Below are positions 60,287-64,000 of a DNA stretch of 64,000 bases, in pieces; within the stretch, counting starts at the first letter, position 1, and each line of letters opens with the position of its first letter. The stretch covers positions 1-64,000 of the forward strand of contig JBBAKN010000005.1 of assembly GCA_040403555.1 (NCBI GenBank), written 5' to 3'. The stretch comes from JAIPAN01 sp040403555. Its GTDB lineage: Bacteria > Bacteroidota > Bacteroidia > Sphingobacteriales > Sphingobacteriaceae. The translations under genes and the position numbers were made by a program. The notes beneath the pieces are model-generated. The model saw only the letters and a program-made list of their open reading frames with translations, searched no databases and was not told where the DNA came from.

Positions 60287-61240
60287 ATGCAAGCAATAAA
60301 AGAAACCCACTTCGAATTCCCGGAACAAACCGCTTTTTATAAAGGCAAAGTAAGAGATGTATATACCATTGCTAACAACTTGCTTGTTATGGTAGTTAGC
60401 GATCGTATTTCTGCCTTTGATGTGGTATTGCCTGAGGCTATTCCCTGTAAAGGACAAGTGCTCAATCAAATTGCGTCTAAATTTTTAAAGGCCACCGAAG
60501 ATATTTTGCCCAATTGGGTTATTGCTAGCCCCGATCCGATGGTAACCATTGGCAAAATGTGTACACCATTTAAGGTTGAAATGGTTATTCGCGGCTATTT
60601 AGCTGGCCATGCTTGGCGGGAATATGCTGCTGGTAAACGCAACGTATGCGGCGTAGCTTTACCCGAAGGCTTAAAAGAGAATGATCAGCTTCTTGAGCCC
60701 ATTATTACGCCAACTACCAAAGCCGCTGTTGGGCACGATGAAGATATTTCTCGTGAAGATATTTTAGCACAAGGAATTGTATCGGATGCAGATTATAGCC
60801 AATTAGAAAAATATACCCGAGCTCTTTACCAACGTGGTACTGACATGGCTAAAGAAAGAGGTCTAATTTTAGTAGATACAAAATATGAATTTGGTAAAGA
60901 TACCGATGGACTAATTACTTTAATTGATGAGATTCATACGCCCGATTCGTCGCGGTATTTTTATGCCGATGGCTATGCTGAACGCCAAGCAACTAATGAA
61001 CCTCAGCGGCAGCTCTCTAAGGAATTTGTTCGTAAATGGCTCATAGAAAACGGATTTCAAGGTAAAGAAGGACAACAAGTACCCCATATGAGTGCCGAAT
61101 GGGTGACTGCCATATCTGAACGTTATATTGAGTTATTTGAGCAAATTACCGGCGATACCTTTCAGCGTTATGAAGGAACAAATGTATCGGGCCGCATATT
61201 TGAAAATATTAAGTCTTGTTTAGCGCAATTAAGCGCATAA
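60287..61240 (+). CDS. purC: Phosphoribosylaminoimidazole-succinocarboxamide synthase
   Basis: A 317-residue purine-pathway enzyme (SAICAR synthase). It shows YKGKVRDVYTIANNLLVMVVSDRISAFD, EMVIRGYLAGHAWREYA, TTKAAVGHDEDIS and ILVDTKYEFGKD. It is the long form seen in Bacteroidota and eukaryote-like branches. It follows phoH with a 2-base gap. Confidence 0.97.
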   Translation: MQAIKETHFEFPEQTAFYKGKVRDVYTIANNLLVMVVSDRISAFDVVLPEAIPCKGQVLNQIASKFLKATEDILPNWVIASPDPMVTIGKMCTPFKVEMVIRGYLAGHAWREYAAGKRNVCGVALPEGLKENDQLLEPIITPTTKAAVGHDEDISREDILAQGIVSDADYSQLEKYTRALYQRGTDMAKERGLILVDTKYEFGKDTDGLITLIDEIHTPDSSRYFYADGYAERQATNEPQRQLSKEFVRKWLIENGFQGKEGQQVPHMSAEWVTAISERYIELFEQITGDTFQRYEGTNVSGRIFENIKSCLAQLSA

Positions 61241-61264
61241 GCTAAAAGCATTACATGCTATACC

Positions 61265-62176
61265 ATGAAATTTGAGCTTACTATTTTAGGAAGTAGTTCG
61301 GCTACACCCATTCATGGTAGAAATCCCAGTGCTCAACTACTCAATATCAACGAAAAGATGTACCTCATTGATTGTGGCGAAGGCACTCAACAGCAATTAT
61401 TGCGTTTCGGATTAAAAGCAGCCAAAATCGATACCATATTTATTAGTCATTTGCATGGCGACCATTATTTGGGCTTAATGGGCTTATTATCTTCTATGCA
61501 TTTAGTAGGTAGAACAAAAGCATTGAGGCTATTTGGCCCTCCCGAACTGCATGAATTGCTTCAACTTCATTTTAAATATTCGACTACCCAATTACGTTTT
61601 CCACTTATTTTTAAGCCAACTCAGGTTACTGCTCCTGTAATTATTTTAGAAAATTCGGATGTAGTAGTAGAAACAATAATTTTAACTCATCGCATACATT
61701 GTACGGGATTTAAGTTTACTACAAAGTCTGCCTTACCTACACTTAGGGAGGATAAAGTACTTGACTTAGCAATTCCTGTAGCGCACAGAGCCTTAATTAA
61801 GAAAGGTTTTCCATTCACCGATGCCTTGGGTGTGGTACATACGGCCGATTCGCTAACCCTGCCGCCGTCACCTAAAAAGAGTTTTGCCTATTGCTCCGAT
61901 ACACTTTGCGATTGTTCTTATGCAAAGCAATTAGAAGGAGTAGAGCTTTTGTACCATGAGAGTACCTTTTTGCATAATATGCTCGATAGGGCAAATGAAA
62001 CCTATCATACTACCGCATTACAGGCTGCCCAATTGGCCAAAAAAGTAGGGGTAAAACAATTACTCATTGGACATTTTTCTGCCCGTTATAAAGATTTAAC
62101 ACCGTTGCTAGAGGAAGCACAATCGGTGTTTAAGGCAACTCAGTTGGCTATAGAAGGAGAGAGTTTCTCGATTTAA
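61265..62176 (+). CDS. rnz: Ribonuclease Z
   Basis: A 303-residue metallo-beta-lactamase nuclease that trims tRNA 3' ends, needed here because the visible tRNA gene lacks CCA. The zinc motif is ISHLHGDHYLGLMG; other ligands are in LTHRIHCTGF, YCSDTLC and IGHFSARYKDL. It is 24 bases from purC, likely in the same transcript. Confidence 0.96.
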   Translation: MKFELTILGSSSATPIHGRNPSAQLLNINEKMYLIDCGEGTQQQLLRFGLKAAKIDTIFISHLHGDHYLGLMGLLSSMHLVGRTKALRLFGPPELHELLQLHFKYSTTQLRFPLIFKPTQVTAPVIILENSDVVVETIILTHRIHCTGFKFTTKSALPTLREDKVLDLAIPVAHRALIKKGFPFTDALGVVHTADSLTLPPSPKKSFAYCSDTLCDCSYAKQLEGVELLYHESTFLHNMLDRANETYHTTALQAAQLAKKVGVKQLLIGHFSARYKDLTPLLEEAQSVFKATQLAIEGESFSI

Positions 62177-62182
62177 TTTCGA

Positions 62183-63127
62183 TTATTTTTTCCCTCCGCC
62201 AAATACCGAGAAATGTACATAACGTTTCGGATTGGCTTTCAAATCAATCATCAACTTATCCAAATTCTCAGCAGATTGTGCTAAATTATCGTATAATTTT
62301 TTATCGTTTATTAATAAGCCAATGCTGCCTTCACCGGCATTTATTTTAGAAATCACCTGCTGTAAATCTTTAACAGCTTGGTTGGCATTAATAAGCGTTT
62401 CTCCGATGTTAGCTTTGGCTGTTTGGTCGCTTATTTGCTCAAAATTGGCAACAATGGTACTTATTTTCTGATTGTTGTTTTTAAAATTAGTAGAAATGGA
62501 TTGCAGGTTAGATAAAATACCCGATATTTTGGCCGTTTCAGAATCCATTAAGCCATCTACTTTTTTAGAGGTACGTTCCAAGTTTTCGAGCGTATTGGCA
62601 ATGCTAGCAAAGCTTCGGTCGAAGTTTTTCTGAAATTTAGGATTTAAGGTATTGTTAACCGATTCTAGAATAGAATCTAAACGGCTAGCAATTTGATCAG
62701 CTTTCTTTTGAATAGGTTTTACTTGATCCATAAATCCTTCTTGAATAAAGGCAGTTAAGGTGTCGCCATCAGAAGCAAAGGTCTTACTGTTGCCCAATTC
62801 GAATACAATGGCTTTTCCTCCCAATAAATCGGTGCTTTCTAAACGAGCAATGGTGTTTTTTGGAATGTTATAGCCTGGGCTTATTTGAAATTCGGCAATA
62901 ATTTTACCATCTGGAGCTAAGGTAAGTTTAGAAACCCTACCAATTTTAAAACCATTAACCAATACAGGTTTAGATTCGGTAAGCCCGTCGATGTTTGGAT
63001 AAACAGCATATAATTCATCTTCTCTCATAAACAAATCGGTGCCCTTTAAAAAGCTATAGCCCAATATTAAAACAGTAATGGCTACCGTGGCCAATATGCC
63101 TACTTTTGTTTCGTTAGATATTTTCAA
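62183..63127 (-). CDS. MCE/MlaD family lipid-transport protein
   Basis: A 314-residue inner-membrane-anchored protein: one N-terminal helix (about 8-28), then an MCE domain (about 37-115, VLVNGFKIGRVSKLTLAPDGKIIAEFQI), then a long helical part. MCE proteins bind lipids between membranes, as in the Mla system, and usually need an ABC partner (none next to it). It follows the amidase by 19 bases. Confidence 0.93.
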   Translation of the reverse strand: MKISNETKVGILATVAITVLILGYSFLKGTDLFMREDELYAVYPNIDGLTESKPVLVNGFKIGRVSKLTLAPDGKIIAEFQISPGYNIPKNTIARLESTDLLGGKAIVFELGNSKTFASDGDTLTAFIQEGFMDQVKPIQKKADQIASRLDSILESVNNTLNPKFQKNFDRSFASIANTLENLERTSKKVDGLMDSETAKISGILSNLQSISTNFKNNNQKISTIVANFEQISDQTAKANIGETLINANQAVKDLQQVISKINAGEGSIGLLINDKKLYDNLAQSAENLDKLMIDLKANPKRYVHFSVFGGGKK

Positions 63128-63146
63128 AATCTTTTAGTTAAGCTTT

Positions 63147-64000
63147 TTAATCTACTTCTAGTTGTTTCTTATACGTTTGAATTGCTTTAAATAAACAATC
63201 CACTATTTCTTGTTGTCCGGTTTCAGAATTCATATAGGCTTCTTCTTCTGGATTAGAAATGAAGCCAATTTCGGTTAATAAAGCAGGCATACCAGCTCTT
63301 GCTAATACGGCCAAGCTTTTTTCTTTCACACCCCGATCAATACGGCCTGTTTTAGCATATTCATCTTGCATAAAAGTAGCCAATTTAATGCTCTGTTCTC
63401 TGAAACTATTTTTTAAAAAGGAAAACATGATGATACTTTCCGGATCATTTGGGTCGTAGCCTTCGTAATTGTCTTTGTAATCCTTCTCTAGCAAAATAGA
63501 AGCGTTTTCTCGTAATGCAATATCTTGCTCGTCCAATCGCCCAAAACCAGAAACGAATGTTTCTACCCCACTAGTATTTGTACTTTGGGTAGTAACGGTA
63601 GAATAGGTGGGTACTTTTTTACCTTTTTTATTTCGATGATAACCTGTTATTATAGTTTTCTTATATATAGGCATGGAGTTGCAATGTATAGAAATGAATA
63701 AATCAGCCTTTACTCTATTAGCTAAACCAATACGTTCATATAAGGGAACAAAAACATCTGTAGTGCGTGTATATACTACTTTTACGTCTTTAAGCTGTTC
63801 TTCTATGGCTTTTCCTAGGCGTAAAGCGGTCATTAAGGCCACATCTTTTTCTTTAGAAATTGCCCCGTGTGTTGCACCGTCTTGCCCGCCATGGCCTGCA
63901 TCTATTACAATTGTTTTTATGCGATAGGGTGTAATTAGAGGCGGTTTGCCACTAGAAATCAATGGCATAAGTATTAAAACCATTAAGAAAGCAGAAATCG
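63147..64000 (-). CDS. N-acetylmuramoyl-L-alanine amidase, 5' end outside window
   Basis: Incomplete: the frame stays open through the window edge, and residues before the ATG at 63983 (ISAFL) continue a signal peptide, so the true start is past 64000. The amidase_3 zinc residues are visible: His of VIDAGHGGQDGA, Glu of SKEKDVAL, His of ISIHCNSMP, and catalytic Glu of LLTEIGFISNP. It cuts peptides from peptidoglycan glycan strands. It precedes the MCE gene. Confidence 0.95.
   Translation of the reverse strand, partial: ISAFLMVLILMPLISSGKPPLITPYRIKTIVIDAGHGGQDGATHGAISKEKDVALMTALRLGKAIEEQLKDVKVVYTRTTDVFVPLYERIGLANRVKADLFISIHCNSMPIYKKTIITGYHRNKKGKKVPTYSTVTTQSTNTSGVETFVSGFGRLDEQDIALRENASILLEKDYKDNYEGYDPNDPESIIMFSFLKNSFREQSIKLATFMQDEYAKTGRIDRGVKEKSLAVLARAGMPALLTEIGFISNPEEEAYMNSETGQQEIVDCLFKAIQTYKKQLEVD

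Noticed and set aside
1..64000. CRISPR arrays, insertion sequences, rRNA genes, replication origin
   Set aside because: No regularly spaced repeats, transposase genes, rRNA sequence or DnaA-box clusters were recognised on reading.

Overview
The window is a piece of a Bacteroidota chromosome, probably from the Sphingobacteriales/Chitinophagales/Cytophagales side; family or genus cannot be resolved by reading. The evidence is Bacteroidota-type promoters (TAnnTTTG, sometimes with TTTG or TTG 19-20 bases upstream), a C-terminal type IX secretion (T9SS) sorting tail, PorV-like and helix-hairpin-helix beta-barrel proteins, DUF4248, DUF2795, DUF3050 and DUF1015 families, and almost no Shine-Dalgarno sequences. 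Gene density is high, with many 0-20 base gaps and short overlaps.

Bases 1 to about 3,900 are the end of an integrated element lying against the 3' end of a tRNA-Ser(UGA) gene. It holds the 3' part of a subtilisin-like protease resembling IetS, a DUF4248 gene and a tyrosine integrase. The integrase is flanked by four copies of a TGTTCG-N4-TGTTCG repeat. The rest is core chromosome.

Bases 4,100-20,800 carry a DUF3347 lipoprotein, citrate synthase, a nucleoside transporter, a bifunctional nuclease, both electron transfer flavoprotein subunits, a TPR protein with a chromate transporter, a cobalamin adenosyltransferase, ispD-queA, a MacB-like permease, an aspartate aminotransferase, a CDF metal transporter with a Nudix hydrolase, and an LTA-synthase-like membrane sulfatase with two unknown genes. 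Bases 21,200-30,500 carry a tight three-gene unit (PorV-like barrel, helix-hairpin-helix barrel, ComEC), mgtE, RNase P RNA, a lipoprotein cytochrome c with a Sco protein, and a phosphohexomutase.

Bases 30,500-44,300 carry lysC-lysA, glutaryl-CoA dehydrogenase, folB-glcD, a conserved family of unknown function, yajQ, a DUF3050 protein, an XRE regulator with a candidate operator, and a five-gene overlapping envelope operon (PASTA, rhodanese, MltG, thioesterase, YihY) divergent from ddl. Bases 44,400-64,000 carry rpsO-pnp, a small lipoprotein with a large T9SS-exported hydrolase, rpe, serC-serA-DUF1015, an ABC exporter, a hydrolase/ABM/SAM-hydrolase string, phoH-purC-rnz, and an MCE protein with a peptidoglycan amidase cut by the window edge.

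The most interesting pattern is in the promoters. In front of tRNA-Ser and RNase P RNA, whose 5' ends fix where transcription can begin, TAnnTTTG ends 4-5 bases before the RNA. The same box ends exactly 4-5 bases before the start codon of at least six protein genes, which predicts leaderless mRNAs. The second lead is the barrel-HhH-ComEC unit, a candidate DNA-uptake module. All functions are read from sequence motifs and remembered family traits; no database search was run.
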